Below, piece after piece: positions 21,770 through 21,931 of a stretch of DNA of 21,931 nucleotides. Position 1 is the first letter of the stretch; every line of letters begins with the position of its first letter. The DNA lies in IMG/VR virus record IMGVR_UViG_3300034374_011126, positions 1 through 21,931 of that record; one strand, 5' to 3'. The notes below the pieces were generated by a model. The model had not been told where the DNA came from. It saw only the letters and a list, made by a program, of their open reading frames with translations, and searched no databases. A program made the position numbers and the translations under genes. This DNA comes from a virus.

Positions 21770-21931
21770 TTATACGCCTCCGATAGGTAGCCCCCGCTGG
21801 CGCATAATGTCGATTAGGTTTAAGCCGGGGGCATTTTTCAAAAGATCCTGATGACGACGCTCGTCCATTCGTTTTTCAACGAACTCACGAAACTCGCCTT
21901 GAGTTAAAGGAAAAATAGGATTACCGAATTC
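21770..21931 (-). CDS. C-terminal end of an unknown protein (partial)
   Basis: The last 53 codons of a gene entering from the right edge. It reads EFGNPIFPLTQGEFREFVEKRMDE near the edge and ends DIMRQRGLPIGGV. It is a helical and charged tail with no family recognised. No terminator is seen between it and the next promoter. Confidence 0.55.
   Translation of the reverse strand, partial: EFGNPIFPLTQGEFREFVEKRMDERRHQDLLKNAPGLNLIDIMRQRGLPIGGV

Noticed and set aside
1-21931. CRISPR array, insertion sequence, integrase or attachment site
   Set aside because: No regularly spaced repeats, transposase or integrase motifs were seen. The tRNA is complete and not flanked by an integrase, so it gives no evidence of an attachment site.

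Overview
This window is a 22-kb piece of the late (virion) region of a tailed double-stranded DNA phage. The host is most likely a cyanobacterium, so this is probably a cyanophage. The phage assignment rests on a large terminase with intact ATPase and nuclease motifs, an SPP1-type portal, a scaffold-like protein and an HK97-fold major capsid protein resembling the N4 gp56 group. All of these lie on the minus strand in the usual terminase-portal-scaffold-capsid order. The cyanobacterial link is an inference from small accessory proteins: a twin-YRG protein resembling DUF4278, a Cys-rich CYR-type protein, an MPFKSEAQRR-type protein and DUF3310, together with dCMP deaminase and a tRNA-Leu. No integrase, repressor cassette, CRISPR array or insertion sequence was seen.

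Layout, read in the minus-strand transcription direction (right to left). At 21931-21164 there is the end of one gene and then a rack of three very small genes behind a sigma70-like promoter. At 19555-17984 there is a small membrane protein, tRNA-Leu(UAA), a Cys-rich small protein, a KOW/SH3-like small protein and dCMP deaminase. At 17246-16124 there is a GT2-like glycosyltransferase and a YkgJ-type cysteine-cluster protein. At 16124-12516 there is an XRE-type HTH protein followed by six tightly overlapping genes of virion-like composition. At 10206-5313 there is terminase, a GT-A-like glycosyltransferase, DUF3310, a row of small proteins and a GT17-like glycosyltransferase. At 5320-2488 there is a small basic protein, the portal and the scaffold, closed by a strong terminator. 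At 2391-1 there are two small proteins, a Tyr/Gly/Ser-rich protein, the major capsid protein and the start of the next gene.

Three islands are on the opposite (plus) strand: 10261-12519 (GT4 glycosyltransferase and a GH130-like protein), 17290-17997 (FkbM-type methyltransferase) and 19672-21167 (class I methyltransferase and an exostosin/GT47-like transferase). Each island ends tail-to-tail with a phage gene, with overlapping stop ends. With the three minus-strand glycosyltransferases, this makes eight glycan-related genes in 22 kb, far more than virion assembly needs. They may build or trim a sugar coat on the virion or remodel the host envelope. That purpose is inferred, not shown.

The most unusual single feature is a 506-nt stretch (2894-3399) in which the portal C-terminal tail and the scaffold-like N-terminus are read in two frames of the same strand. 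Several small genes (2218-2391, 5150-5320, 18805-18975, 21164-21322, 21300-21476, 21521-21670) were found by reading the gaps and are easily missed. Many genes have weak or no Shine-Dalgarno sequence and non-ATG starts, so start positions are less certain than stops.
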